Assembly: GCA_035628135.1 (NCBI GenBank)
Contig: DASPKM010000001.1
Coordinates: 186,001-250,000, forward strand
Length of the DNA: 64,000 bases
Source: DASPKM01 sp035628135
GTDB lineage: Bacteria > Bacteroidota > Bacteroidia > Chitinophagales > Chitinophagaceae
Reading direction: 5' to 3'
The notes under the pieces are model-generated. The model was not told the DNA's origin. It was given only the letters and a program-made list of their open reading frames with translations, and did no database searches. Each line of letters starts with the position of its first letter. Position 1 is the first letter of the stretch. The translations under genes and the position numbers were made by a program. This document shows, piece by piece, positions 32,436 to 41,537 of the stretch.

Positions 32436-34598
32436 TTACCTGTTGCCGAGCAACTTTTTAATCTCATCCAATTGCTGTTGCAATTCAGCGATCTTTTTGT
32501 TTTGATCATCGATGACCTGCTGCTGTTCCTGCACAGCTTTTACTAAAGGTACAACGAAGGCGTCGTAGCTAAGGCTGTAATGACCATTTGCCGATGAAGG
32601 CTTGATGATGCCGCTGAAATTATACCCGGTCCTTAAAGCGGCCTGCTCTACTTCCTGCGCAATGAACCCGCTGCGGCGGAGCTGCAATGCTTCGTTGTAA
32701 CTGCTGCCCATGTTGCTTTCGGGTATGCCTAGTTGTGCATCGTAACGCTTTACATCGAACTGGTAAGTAACGGGCCTTAGCTGCATTATGAAATCAAGAC
32801 CCTTCACGTCTTCCTGTACGCCGAACTTGAACCTTCCGTCAGATGGAGTTGTAAATGGCACTTGTCCTTCGATAACCGTAACCGAAGCATTGCCGATACG
32901 TACTTTGTTAGAAGCATCCACTATAGCCTGGAATCCCAAAGCAGTGGCATTGCTAAGATCGCCGGCCGAAACATTTGCGCTGTGTCCTACCGCCGTATTG
33001 CCTGTGCCGGAGGTGTTGTTGAAAAGTGCGCGCCATCCGACGGCCGTATTATTATTGCCGGTACTATTGATAAACAGGGTCCAATATCCTAAACCAGTAT
33101 TGCCATTGCCCGTAGTATTGGAGGACATTGCATTATTGCCAAGCGCGGCATTTTCCGACCCACTGGTATTGGTAGTCATGGCGGCGAATCCAACGGCGGT
33201 ATTGGCAACGCTATTGACGCTGCTTTGCATTGCACGCGATCCAATAGCAACATTTCCAAAGCCGTGCAGGTTGTTGCGCATGGCTTCCCAACCCACTGCT
33301 GTATTATTATCGCCGCCTGTGTTAGCAACCATTGCACTGGTGCCAATGGCTGTGTTGCCGCTTCCCGATGTATTGGCAGTCAACGCCTGGTATCCTACAG
33401 CAGTAAGCCCTATGCTCTCTCTATTAGTAGCCAACGCACGGTAACCCACGGCGGTATTCCGAATTCCAACCGTGTTTTCTCTCAGCGCTTCAAATCCTAT
33501 CGACGTATTTTGCCCGCCTGTGGTGGTCATGAACAAGGCCCTTACCCCTGTTGCGGTATTTTCAGAAGCCCTGTTACGGTGCAATGCTTCAACTCCGACG
33601 GCCGTATTGAAATTGCCACTAGTGTTAAGCCTAAGCGCTTCGGATCCCACGGCTGTATTTTCGTTGCCGAAATCATTGGTAGTAAGTGCCATGTGACCCG
33701 CAGCCGTATTCCTGGCACCGCTGTGATTGTTTGTAAGCGCCCGGCTTCCGATGCCGGTGATGCCAGTAGCCCTGTTTTTATTGAGCGCCAAAGCGCCTAC
33801 TGCAGTGTTGTCGTCTCCGGCAGGATTATCATATAATGCGAGTGCGCCGACCGCCGTATTTCTCCATCCACGGAGACTGTTAAACATAGCGCTTTCACCG
33901 ACTGCAGTATTGTTTGCGCCAGATACGTTGAAGTGAAGCGTATTGGTGCCCAGGGCCGTATTGCTGAACCCGCCTTCATTAGAGAAAAGGGCAAACCTCC
34001 CTACGCCTACGTTATGGTATCCTGAAACGTTCGATTGCAGCGCATTGGAGCCCACGGCTACATTATTCACCCCAATGCTGTTGTGGAACAAAGCCGATGC
34101 GCCTATGGCCGTATTGTCGTTACCAGTAGTAATAAGATAACCCGACCTGAAACCAAAAAAAGTGTTGTTAAGCTGGTGATCGATGCGCCCCGAGCGTTGA
34201 TTGTTCACTTTAAAGGTCAGCGGAACATTGTCAGTAGTGCCAAGAAAATTAACTGTATCAACCGTGCCGCTGTTACCCGTGATCAACCATGCGTTGGATG
34301 CCATGGAAGATGAAATATCAGCGGGTGATGAAGGAATGTTTACCCAATTTCGTCCCGTATTGTACCAGAATGAATTGGTAGTAATATCATATACAATAAG
34401 GCCCTGGGTATGCGGTATTCGCAAGCGTGCTGCCGAACTCATGCGTGGAATAAGCAAACCCTTGGTTTGGGACTGGATGTCGAGTATGGCATTCCTGTTG
34501 GGCAGGGCGCCGTCTGCATTGATAGCGACATTTTGCGCATACACCATACCGGTAGAAAATAGCATAGCGAGGAGTAACGACCGTTTTTTGTGGATCAT
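32436..34598 (-). CDS. Exported repeat protein with S74 (endosialidase-type) chaperone domain
   Basis: 720 aa with a signal peptide (LLLAMLFSTGMVYAQ). Residues about 160-560 are a long array of roughly 22-24 residue units of the form NTAVGxxAL..N..G, as in trimeric YadA-head and tail-fibre stalks. An S74 intramolecular chaperone domain follows, with the self-cleavage motif SDGRFKFGVQEDV and GFIAQEVEQA, and a C-terminal coiled coil (VQEQQQVIDDQNKKIAELQQQLDEI, shortened here). It should form a trimeric fibre. No phage genes are near; this is a host surface protein, paired with the T9SS protein downstream. Confidence 0.9.
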   Translation of the reverse strand: MIHKKRSLLLAMLFSTGMVYAQNVAINADGALPNRNAILDIQSQTKGLLIPRMSSAARLRIPHTQGLIVYDITTNSFWYNTGRNWVNIPSSPADISSSMASNAWLITGNSGTVDTVNFLGTTDNVPLTFKVNNQRSGRIDHQLNNTFFGFRSGYLITTGNDNTAIGASALFHNSIGVNNVAVGSNALQSNVSGYHNVGVGRFALFSNEGGFSNTALGTNTLHFNVSGANNTAVGESAMFNSLRGWRNTAVGALALYDNPAGDDNTAVGALALNKNRATGITGIGSRALTNNHSGARNTAAGHMALTTNDFGNENTAVGSEALRLNTSGNFNTAVGVEALHRNRASENTATGVRALFMTTTGGQNTSIGFEALRENTVGIRNTAVGYRALATNRESIGLTAVGYQALTANTSGSGNTAIGTSAMVANTGGDNNTAVGWEAMRNNLHGFGNVAIGSRAMQSSVNSVANTAVGFAAMTTNTSGSENAALGNNAMSSNTTGNGNTGLGYWTLFINSTGNNNTAVGWRALFNNTSGTGNTAVGHSANVSAGDLSNATALGFQAIVDASNKVRIGNASVTVIEGQVPFTTPSDGRFKFGVQEDVKGLDFIMQLRPVTYQFDVKRYDAQLGIPESNMGSSYNEALQLRRSGFIAQEVEQAALRTGYNFSGIIKPSSANGHYSLSYDAFVVPLVKAVQEQQQVIDDQNKKIAELQQQLDEIKKLLGNR

Positions 34599-34846
34599 AA
34601 CATAAATGTTTATTGGTTACCTAAAATAAAAAACAGTGTTGTGCACGTTACCGGCATCTGCCAGGTGGAGGACAGTTCCTTGGGGGAAAACGGTTCTTAG
34701 CAGTTACAACATATATTAGCGGAGGAAATAACAGCAATATAAAAGTACTGATAGAATCATTGCGTAATTCCGCAATTCCCTATCTGGCAGATTAAAACTA
34801 TTAAACGCATCAGAATTGCTATAAGTGGGAGGATGTTCCCGCGGGA

Positions 34847-36073
34847 TCAGACCAGCTTGGCATCGGCCAGCGTTTCAGTCACTACTTCCTTCCTGTAAAC
34901 TTCCAGCGCTTTTTCAAGACAGTCCATGGCCTTGTTCAGGTCGTCTACATTCAATACATATGCAAGGCGCACCTCATCTCTTCCCAATCCTTTCGTTCCA
35001 TAAAATCCGGAAGCAGGCGCAAGCATGACCGTTTGGTTATTGTGAGAGAAAGACTCGAGCAGCCATTGGCAAAACTTGTCGGAATCATCTATCGGCAACC
35101 TTGCAATGGCATAAAATGCGCCGCCTGGGTTGGGGCAAAACACGCCGGGCATGTTATTCAACCTCGCCACGAGCATATTGCGGCGCTTAAGATATTCTGC
35201 TTTCGTAACGTCGAAATAATTATCGGGCAAATCGACGGCGGCTTCGCCCAGTATCTGTGCAAAGGAAGGTGGGCTTAACCGGGCCTGCGCGAACTTGATG
35301 GCTGTGTCGTACACTTTTTTGTTGCGCGTTACAAATGCGCCGATGCGTCCGCCGCAAGCGCTGTAGCGTTTGGAAATGGTGTCCATCAATATTACGTGAT
35401 CGTCGATGCCCTGAAGGTGCAGCGCGCTCACGTGCTCGCCGCCATAGCAGAACTCACGGTAAGCCTCATCCGAAAACAAATAAAGGCTGTGTTTTTGAAC
35501 GATCTGTTTCAGCACTTCCATTTCTTCGCGGCTGTATAAATAACCCGTAGGATTATTGGGATTACAAATAACGATGCCCCTGGTGCGCGGCGTGATCAGC
35601 TTTTCAAATTCTTCTATCGGCGGCAATGCAAACCCATCCTCTATGTGCGAGGTAATGGGTTTTACCACTACGTCGGCCGCCACTGCAAAGCCATTGTAAT
35701 TGGCATAGAATGGTTCAGGAATGATCACTTCATCACCCGCATCGAGGCAGCTCATGAACCCGAACAAAATTGCTTCGGAACCACCGGTGGTGATGATGAT
35801 CTGGTTGTGGTCTACATCTATCCCTACTTTCTTGTAATACTTTACCAGCTTGCGCCTGTAACTTTCATTGCCGGCGCTGTGGCTGTATTCCAACACCTTG
35901 AAGTCGGCCTTGCGAACCGCATCCAATATCGCCGGAGGTGTTTCAATATCAGGCTGACCGATGTTGAGATGATAGACCTTCGTTCCCTTTTTCTTGGCGG
36001 CTTCCGCGTAAGGAACCAGTTTGCGAATGGGAGAGGGCGGCATTTGCTCACCACGGTGGGATATCTTAAGCAT
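34847..36073 (-). CDS. Class I pyridoxal-phosphate aminotransferase
   Basis: 408 aa. The PLP lysine lies in DTISKRYSACGGRIG; other landmarks are LEYSHSAGNESYRR, NPNNPTGYLYS and SDEAYREFCYGG. The N-terminal LNIGQPDIETPPAILDAV pattern fits the aspartate/aromatic/alanine group. A consensus TATCTTTG box ends only 4 bases before the ATG, which points to a leaderless or near-leaderless mRNA. It may feed keto acids to the branched-chain dehydrogenase nearby, but that link is weak. Confidence 0.92.
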   Translation of the reverse strand: MLKISHRGEQMPPSPIRKLVPYAEAAKKKGTKVYHLNIGQPDIETPPAILDAVRKADFKVLEYSHSAGNESYRRKLVKYYKKVGIDVDHNQIIITTGGSEAILFGFMSCLDAGDEVIIPEPFYANYNGFAVAADVVVKPITSHIEDGFALPPIEEFEKLITPRTRGIVICNPNNPTGYLYSREEMEVLKQIVQKHSLYLFSDEAYREFCYGGEHVSALHLQGIDDHVILMDTISKRYSACGGRIGAFVTRNKKVYDTAIKFAQARLSPPSFAQILGEAAVDLPDNYFDVTKAEYLKRRNMLVARLNNMPGVFCPNPGGAFYAIARLPIDDSDKFCQWLLESFSHNNQTVMLAPASGFYGTKGLGRDEVRLAYVLNVDDLNKAMDCLEKALEVYRKEVVTETLADAKLV

Positions 36074-36077
36074 GTGG

Positions 36078-36085
36078 CAAAGATA
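36078..36085 (-). promoter_or_regulatory. -7 promoter element, leaderless start of the aminotransferase
   Basis: On the minus strand TATCTTTG is followed by CCAC and the ATG. With transcription starting about 5-7 bases after the box, the message would begin at or next to the start codon. Confidence 0.6.
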
Positions 36086-36087
36086 TT

Positions 36088-36194
36088 ATTGATTACTGAT
36101 TATTGATTATTGATTATTCAGTTGACACCGGATAAAAAATAAGTCCCCCGGCAAGGAGGACTATATAATTAATAATTAATAATCAGTAATCAAT
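36088..36194. repeat. Inverted AATCAGTAATCAAT microrepeats enclosing a terminator
   Basis: A perfect 17-bp pair, ATTGATTACTGATTATT (36088-36104) and its reverse complement (36178-36194), encloses the terminator at 36141-36162 and reaches the stop codon of the downstream DUF1573 gene. This is the clearest copy of the window's AATCAATAATT microrepeat family. Confidence 0.7.
36141..36162 (-). terminator. Intrinsic terminator of the DUF1573 pair
   Basis: On the minus strand AGTCCTCC, TTGCC, GGGGGACTTATTTTTT forms a stem with a T-rich tail, about 32 bases after the stop of the second DUF1573 gene. Confidence 0.65.
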
Positions 36195-36655
36195 TACCTG
36201 CTTCCAGGTTTGCTGCTGTTCCTGTCCTTTTTAGTGGCCTCGTATTTGGCATAGTCTTCGGCGGTCAGCACTTCACCGGTAATGGTGAGTGTGTACGGGA
36301 TATCTACGCCTGCCAGCTTTACCGTGATCTGCTTGGTAAACGTGCCGAGCGTTTGTGCATTGAATCCCGCGGTGATCTTATCGCTCTTGCCTTTTGCAAT
36401 GGCTGCTTCGGGCCATGTGGGTTTGGTACATCCGCATGTGGCTTGTGCATTTTCTACAATCACGGGTTGGGCACTGATGTTGGTAAACTGGAAATCGTAC
36501 GTTACGGGAACGTTTTGCTTGATCTTGCCGAAATCATGTACGGCATCCTTGAACTTTACAAAATCTTCAGCTTTCTTTTGCGCGGGCACGGCGTTTTGTG
36601 CGAGCACCGCTACAGACATAAACAAAAGAGATAATGCCACGACTGCTTTCTTCAT
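36194..36655 (-). CDS. DUF1573 exported protein (second of pair)
   Basis: 153 aa with a signal peptide (VVALSLLFMSVAVLAQ). One Ig-like DUF1573 domain: VHDFGKIKQNVPVTYDFQFTN, then QATCGCTKPTWP, IAKGKSDKITAGFNAQTLGTFTKQITVKL. The CGC cysteine pair is typical. The family has an ASH/MSP-like fold, and its function is unclear. It is the downstream of two adjacent paralogues (24-base gap) sharing the same TCGCT motif. It ends in a lysine-rich tail. Confidence 0.9.
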   Translation of the reverse strand: MKKAVVALSLLFMSVAVLAQNAVPAQKKAEDFVKFKDAVHDFGKIKQNVPVTYDFQFTNISAQPVIVENAQATCGCTKPTWPEAAIAKGKSDKITAGFNAQTLGTFTKQITVKLAGVDIPYTLTITGEVLTAEDYAKYEATKKDRNSSKPGSR

Positions 36656-36679
36656 ACTTATGATTTTAATGGTAGTTGT

Positions 36680-37129
36680 TTATTGATTTATCTGCTTTAG
36701 CAACTTCACGCTGGCGTTTTCAGGAGCAGGGGCCGGGGGCGCCTTGTATACGGTACCTTTGATCACCAGCATTTTTGTTTGTCCTTTGTTATATTGAAGC
36801 GTAATGGTCTTTTCAAAATAGCCTTCCGCATAAGCATTGTATCCTACGGTCACCTTGGCGGTTCCGCCTGGGGCTATGGGATCTTTGCTCCATTGCGGGG
36901 TAGTACAACCGCACGATACCTGCACATTGTCCAGCACCAGGGGTTCCTTTCCGGTATTCATTATTTCGAACGAATAGCTGGCGGGGCGGCCCTGCGGTAT
37001 CTTGCCGAAATCGTGCGCAGGTTCCTTTACCTGGATCACTTCAACGGCAGGGGCGGGAGCGGCGGCAGTTTGTGCCTGCACCAATGTTGAAAGCACTAAC
37101 AGGGAGCTTAGTAAAAATACGAGCTTCAT
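36680..37129 (-). CDS. DUF1573 exported protein (first of pair)
   Basis: 149 aa with a signal peptide (LLSSLLVLSTLVQAQ) and an alanine/proline linker (TAAAPAPAVEVIQVKEPAHDFGK). The DUF1573 domain has PASYSFEIMNTGKEPLVLDNVQVSCGCTTPQWSKDPI and GYNAYAEGYFEKTITLQY (cited in parts). Its own promoter box lies at 37149-37156. The two paralogues appear to be a local duplication. Confidence 0.9.
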   Translation of the reverse strand: MKLVFLLSSLLVLSTLVQAQTAAAPAPAVEVIQVKEPAHDFGKIPQGRPASYSFEIMNTGKEPLVLDNVQVSCGCTTPQWSKDPIAPGGTAKVTVGYNAYAEGYFEKTITLQYNKGQTKMLVIKGTVYKAPPAPAPENASVKLLKQINQ

Positions 37130-37148
37130 ATAAGATTGATTAACTGTC

Positions 37149-37156
37149 CAAAATTA
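37149..37156 (-). promoter_or_regulatory. -7 promoter element of the DUF1573 pair
   Basis: TAATTTTG on the minus strand is an exact TAnnTTTG match, 19 bases before the ATG at 37129. It is divergent from the E1 promoter at 37249. Confidence 0.5.
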
Positions 37157-37248
37157 ATCATTAAACGCTACGAAAACGAACAAAATTACAGGGGCTGACA
37201 TTTTTTTAACAAGCGGTAACCGCGGGTATTCCTTTGGTGGGATTGGCA

Positions 37249-37256
37249 TACATTTG
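37249..37256 (+). promoter_or_regulatory. -7 promoter element, leaderless start of the E1 gene
   Basis: TACATTTG is an exact consensus match, and only five cytosines separate it from the ATG at 37262. Transcription would begin at the start codon, giving a leaderless message. Confidence 0.6.
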
Positions 37257-37261
37257 CCCCC

Positions 37262-39655
37262 ATGGAATCCAGTTTGCAAAACCAGGCCCTTGCCGACCAG
37301 AAACTATCATTCGACCGTTTCCGGGAAGAGGTATTAAGCGACTACCGCACTGTTTGTGAAAGCCGGGAAACCAGCCTGTTAGGCCGTAAGGAAGTGCTTA
37401 CGGGCAAGGCCAAATTCGGGATATTCGGCGATGGTAAGGAAGTACCCCAGGTAGCAATGGCCAAGTTTTTCAAACCGGGAGATTTCAGGTCGGGCTATTA
37501 CCGCGATCAAACCTTCATGTTCGCGGCCGGGCTTGCTACGGTAAGGCAATTCTTTGCCCAATTGTATGCCGACCCCGACATTACACACGATCCCTTCAGC
37601 GCAGGCCGACAGATGAACGCCCATTTTGCCACACCTACAATGGATAACAATGGCGAATGGCTGGACCTGGCAAACCTGAAAAATGTATCGGCGGATATCG
37701 CACCTACTGCCGGTCAAATGCCCCGCAGCCTGGGACTGGCGCTGGCCTCCAAATTATTCAGGAATGTGCCGGGGTTAAACGGGCTTAGAAAGTTTAGCAA
37801 CAATGGCAACGAGGTATGCTTCTGCACCATTGGCGATGCCTCCACTTCCGAAGGCCATTTTTGGGAAACCGTTAATGCGGCAGGCGTGCTGCAGGTGCCG
37901 CTTGCAATATTTGTCTGGGACGATGGGTATGGCATTTCCGTTCCCAAAAAATACCAGACCACCAAGGGCTCCATTTCCGAAGCCCTGAAAGGGATGCAGA
38001 AAAGGGAAGGCACGAACGGCATCGATATTTACCGTGTGAAGGCCTGGGACTATGCAGGCATGTGCGAAGTATTTGAATCGGCCATACAAAGGATCCGCGA
38101 TACGCATACGCCCGCGCTCTTTCATGTGGAAGAGGTAACGCAGCCGCAGGGCCACTCTACTTCGGGCAGCCATGAGCGTTATAAAACGCCTGAGCGCCTG
38201 GCCTGGGAGCGGGAATGGGACGGCATTAAAAAAATGCGCGAATGGATCGTAGACAATGCATTGGCCAGCGAAGAAGAGCTGAACGATATCGAATTGCGCG
38301 CCAAGGAATCGGTGCGGGACGAGCGTGCCGCGGCATGGGAGGAATTCATCGAACCCATCCGCAGGCAGGTGAGTCGTACCGTTACCTTGATCGATGAGCT
38401 GATAAGCAATGGAGCAGACCACGAAAACCGCCTGCAAAAGACCAGGGACGACCTGGCAGGTCTGCGCGAACCCTTGCGGCGCGATGTAATGAACGCTTTG
38501 TACGAAGCCATTACCGTTGCGGGTGATTCATTGACGGCAGCCGAAATAAAAGAGCACTATCAATCGCTCAAAAAAGAGAACCAGGAGCTTTTCAATTCCA
38601 CCTTATACAACGAAGGCCCGAAAAGCGCGCTGAAAGTGCCCGCGGTACCGGCCGTCTTCGACAACAATGCGCCGCTCGTGGATGGGTATAGGGTACTTAA
38701 CAAGTATTTCGATGAGCTGTTCGCGCACGATGACCGCATCATTGCGTTTGGAGAAGACCTGGGGCAGATCGGCGACGTAAACCAGGGCTTTGCGGGATTA
38801 CAGTCGAAATTTGGCGATATGCGCATTTTCGACACGGGCATCCGTGAACTTACCATCATGGGCCAGGGCATAGGCATGGCCATGCGCGGGCTTAGGCCAA
38901 TTGCGGAAATACAATACCTGGATTACCTGTTGTACGGGCTGCAACCGCTAAGCGACGACCTGTCCACACTGCACTACCGCACCAAGGGAAGGCAAAGCTG
39001 CCCGCTTATCGTGCGTACCCGCGGGCACCGGCTCGAGGGCATCTGGCACAGCGGATCGCCCATGGGCATGGTCATTAACTCACTGAGAGGCATGTACGTA
39101 TGCGTACCGCGCAATATGGCACAGGCCGTAGGCATGTACAATACGCTTAGGCAATCCAACGACCCTGCCATTGTAATCGAATGCCTGAATGGTTACAGGC
39201 TCAAGGAGAAATTGCCATCCAACCTGTTATCATTCTGCGTTCCCCTGGGTGTGCCGGAAATCATTCGTGAGGGTAGCGATGTTACCATTGTTTCCTATGG
39301 TTCCATGCTGCGCATCATCAAGGAGGCGGCAGATGCATTGGAAAGGTCCGGCATCAGTTGCGAGATCGTGGATGTACAAACCCTGCTTCCATTTGATATT
39401 CATCATACCATACTGGCCTCTCTTAAAAAAACCAACCGCATCGTCTTTATAGATGAGGATGTGCCGGGCGGGGCCAGCGCATTTATGTTTAACAAAGTAA
39501 TGGAAGAACAGGGCGGCTACCGCTGGCTCGACGTAGCGCCCCGCACCATAACGGGCAAGGCCCACCGCCCCGCTTATGGCTCCGATGGGGACTACTTCAG
39601 CAAGCCCAACGAGGAAGAAATCCGCGAGATGATCTCTGAAATGATGGCCGAATAA
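37262..39655 (+). CDS. Fused 2-oxoacid dehydrogenase E1 (alpha + beta)
   Basis: 797 aa. The first half is the E1 alpha region with the thiamine-diphosphate motif GDASTSEGHFWETVNAA and the AIFVWDDGYGISVP segment. The second half is E1 beta: RIIAFGEDLGQIGDVNQGF, TGIRELTIMGQGIGMA, LQPLSDDLSTLHYRT, VIECLNGYRLKEKLP. A linker of helical, charged sequence (about 340-460) joins them. It catalyses oxidative decarboxylation of a 2-oxoacid as part of a dehydrogenase complex, most likely branched-chain 2-oxoacid or pyruvate. E2 and E3 are not in the window. Confidence 0.93.
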   Translation: MESSLQNQALADQKLSFDRFREEVLSDYRTVCESRETSLLGRKEVLTGKAKFGIFGDGKEVPQVAMAKFFKPGDFRSGYYRDQTFMFAAGLATVRQFFAQLYADPDITHDPFSAGRQMNAHFATPTMDNNGEWLDLANLKNVSADIAPTAGQMPRSLGLALASKLFRNVPGLNGLRKFSNNGNEVCFCTIGDASTSEGHFWETVNAAGVLQVPLAIFVWDDGYGISVPKKYQTTKGSISEALKGMQKREGTNGIDIYRVKAWDYAGMCEVFESAIQRIRDTHTPALFHVEEVTQPQGHSTSGSHERYKTPERLAWEREWDGIKKMREWIVDNALASEEELNDIELRAKESVRDERAAAWEEFIEPIRRQVSRTVTLIDELISNGADHENRLQKTRDDLAGLREPLRRDVMNALYEAITVAGDSLTAAEIKEHYQSLKKENQELFNSTLYNEGPKSALKVPAVPAVFDNNAPLVDGYRVLNKYFDELFAHDDRIIAFGEDLGQIGDVNQGFAGLQSKFGDMRIFDTGIRELTIMGQGIGMAMRGLRPIAEIQYLDYLLYGLQPLSDDLSTLHYRTKGRQSCPLIVRTRGHRLEGIWHSGSPMGMVINSLRGMYVCVPRNMAQAVGMYNTLRQSNDPAIVIECLNGYRLKEKLPSNLLSFCVPLGVPEIIREGSDVTIVSYGSMLRIIKEAADALERSGISCEIVDVQTLLPFDIHHTILASLKKTNRIVFIDEDVPGGASAFMFNKVMEEQGGYRWLDVAPRTITGKAHRPAYGSDGDYFSKPNEEEIREMISEMMAE

Positions 39656-39784
39656 TTGCGTATGTTCTGTTGACCATTTTTAATTCATTTATAATCCAAT
39701 TCATTTTATCTTAGCGACTGCTTTTGTTTAAGTTACCCCAACCGTCCTCCAGTCCATGCTTGAACAAAAACAAGAGGGGAATTA

Positions 39785-41359
39785 ATGACTAAATACGAAG
39801 AATCCCGAGACACCTATCTGGCCAGGGAATCGGCACGGCAAGGGGCCGAGCATTATTTGAGGATGGTGGAAGAAATCGAGGACTACGCGATTATCCTGCT
39901 GAACACCAAGGGCATTATCCAGAATTGGAACAAGGGAGCGACCAAAATAAAAGGCTACGAAGCGGAAGAAATCATCGGTAAACATTTCCGGGTTTTTTAC
40001 ACTGAGGCTGACCGTAAGGCTGGTCTTCCCGAGACCCTTTTGGGCGAGGCGGCCAAAAACGGCCGTGCAACGCATGAGGGACTTCGCGTAAAAAAGGACG
40101 GCTCCACGTTCTGGGGCAATATTGTTATTACCGCCCTGCACGACGACCACAACAACGTAGTGGGCTTTACAAAAGTTACCCGCGATCTTACGGCAAGAAA
40201 ACAAGCTGAAGACGAACTGCGGCAGCAAACGGAATACCTCATTCGTAACAATGAGCAGCTCAGGCAAAGCGAGGAACGGTATCACAAAATGGTGGCAGAA
40301 GTAAAGGACTACGCCATTCTGCTGCTCGACAAAGAAGGAATTATTCAAAATTGGAATGCCGGGGCCGAAAGAATAAAAGGATATAAGGCCAATGAAATCG
40401 TCGGTAAAAGCTTCACGAACTTTTACCTTCCTGCCGATGTTGCCGCTGGTTTGCCCTATAAATTGCTGAAAGAGGCCGAGGAACAAGGAAGAGCTTCGCA
40501 CGAAGGCTGGCGGATGCGCAAGGATGGTTCTAAGTTTTGGGGCAACGTGGTAATTACCGCATTGCACGATGATGAGAACAATGTCATCGGGTTTACAAAG
40601 GTCACCAGGGACCTGACCGAGAAAAAAAAGGCCGATGAACGGCTGCATGAATACGCCCACCAACTGGAACGAAAGAATGAGGAATTGGAGGAATTCGCTT
40701 ACGTGGCCTCGCATGATCTGAAAGAGCCGCTACGGAAGATACTCGCATTTGGAGACCTTCTTTACCATAGTTATAAAGAAAAGATTGACGATAGAATGGA
40801 TATGTATATCACGCGCATGCGTGATTCGGCATACAGGATGATGACACTCATCGACGACCTGCTGCGGTTTTCCCGCATAGGCAATGAACAGGAGCAATTT
40901 GAGCTCACCAACCTGAATACCATCATTCAGGACGTGCTCCAGGACTTTGAGGCTACCATTAAGGAAAAGAAGGCAGAGATTACGGTAGGCCAGTTGCCAA
41001 TCATCATGGCCCGGCCCAGCCAATTGCACCAATTGTTTCAGAACCTCATAGGCAATGCATTAAAATTCAATGACAAGCCTGTGCCCGAAATCAAAATAAG
41101 CAGTGTTCATCTGGACGAAAGACTTGCGGGCAAGGATAGTTGCCGCATTACGGTGGAGGACAATGGAATCGGCTTTTCCAATGAGTACAAGAACAGCATC
41201 TTCGATATTTTCCAGCGCTTGCATGGACAGTCTGACTATGGCGGCAGCGGCATAGGACTGGCAATTTGCAAGAAGATCGTGGAGGCCCACCAGGGGCAAA
41301 TAGAGGCTTATGGAGCGGAAGGCAGGGGCGCCACTTTCGTAATAACCATTCCTTGCTGA
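39785..41359 (+). CDS. Tandem-PAS sensor histidine kinase
   Basis: 524 aa, no membrane segment, so cytosolic. Two PAS/PAC modules (about 22-140 and 160-280) are near copies of each other: DYAIILLNTKGIIQNWNKGA against DYAILLLDKEGIIQNWNAGA, and FWGNIVITALHDDHNNVVGF against FWGNVVITALHDDENNVIGF. HisKA follows, with H310 in FAYVASHDLKEPLRK, then HATPase_c (LHQLFQNLIGNALKFN; VEDNGIGFSNEY; YGGSGIGLAICKKIVEAHQG). This HisKA class differs from the HisKA_3 kinases at 1-4032. No regulator gene is adjacent, so it is an orphan kinase. Confidence 0.94.
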   Translation: MTKYEESRDTYLARESARQGAEHYLRMVEEIEDYAIILLNTKGIIQNWNKGATKIKGYEAEEIIGKHFRVFYTEADRKAGLPETLLGEAAKNGRATHEGLRVKKDGSTFWGNIVITALHDDHNNVVGFTKVTRDLTARKQAEDELRQQTEYLIRNNEQLRQSEERYHKMVAEVKDYAILLLDKEGIIQNWNAGAERIKGYKANEIVGKSFTNFYLPADVAAGLPYKLLKEAEEQGRASHEGWRMRKDGSKFWGNVVITALHDDENNVIGFTKVTRDLTEKKKADERLHEYAHQLERKNEELEEFAYVASHDLKEPLRKILAFGDLLYHSYKEKIDDRMDMYITRMRDSAYRMMTLIDDLLRFSRIGNEQEQFELTNLNTIIQDVLQDFEATIKEKKAEITVGQLPIIMARPSQLHQLFQNLIGNALKFNDKPVPEIKISSVHLDERLAGKDSCRITVEDNGIGFSNEYKNSIFDIFQRLHGQSDYGGSGIGLAICKKIVEAHQGQIEAYGAEGRGATFVITIPC

Positions 41360-41537
41360 AGCACTTAAACTTGCCATACTTCCATTTTCTTTCAATCGGC
41401 ATTAAATTACAACAGTGGGACAATAATTGTCCGGCGGGCCTGTTTAACAATTGAACAACAGCGGCCATGGCCAATGGATTTCCCCAAAAAACCAGTTTTT
41501 TTTATATTAGCTTTTAAATCAATACCCCTAACCCCCC

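Noticed and set aside
32788..34313. Several + strand reading frames opposite the S74 repeat protein
   Set aside because: They are products of the repetitive codon pattern on the other strand and show only low-complexity repeats of Val, Pro, Thr and Ala.
32436..34598. Prophage remnant because of a tail-fibre-like protein
   Set aside because: No capsid, terminase, integrase or lysis genes are near. S74 proteins with signal peptides are common host surface proteins in Bacteroidota.
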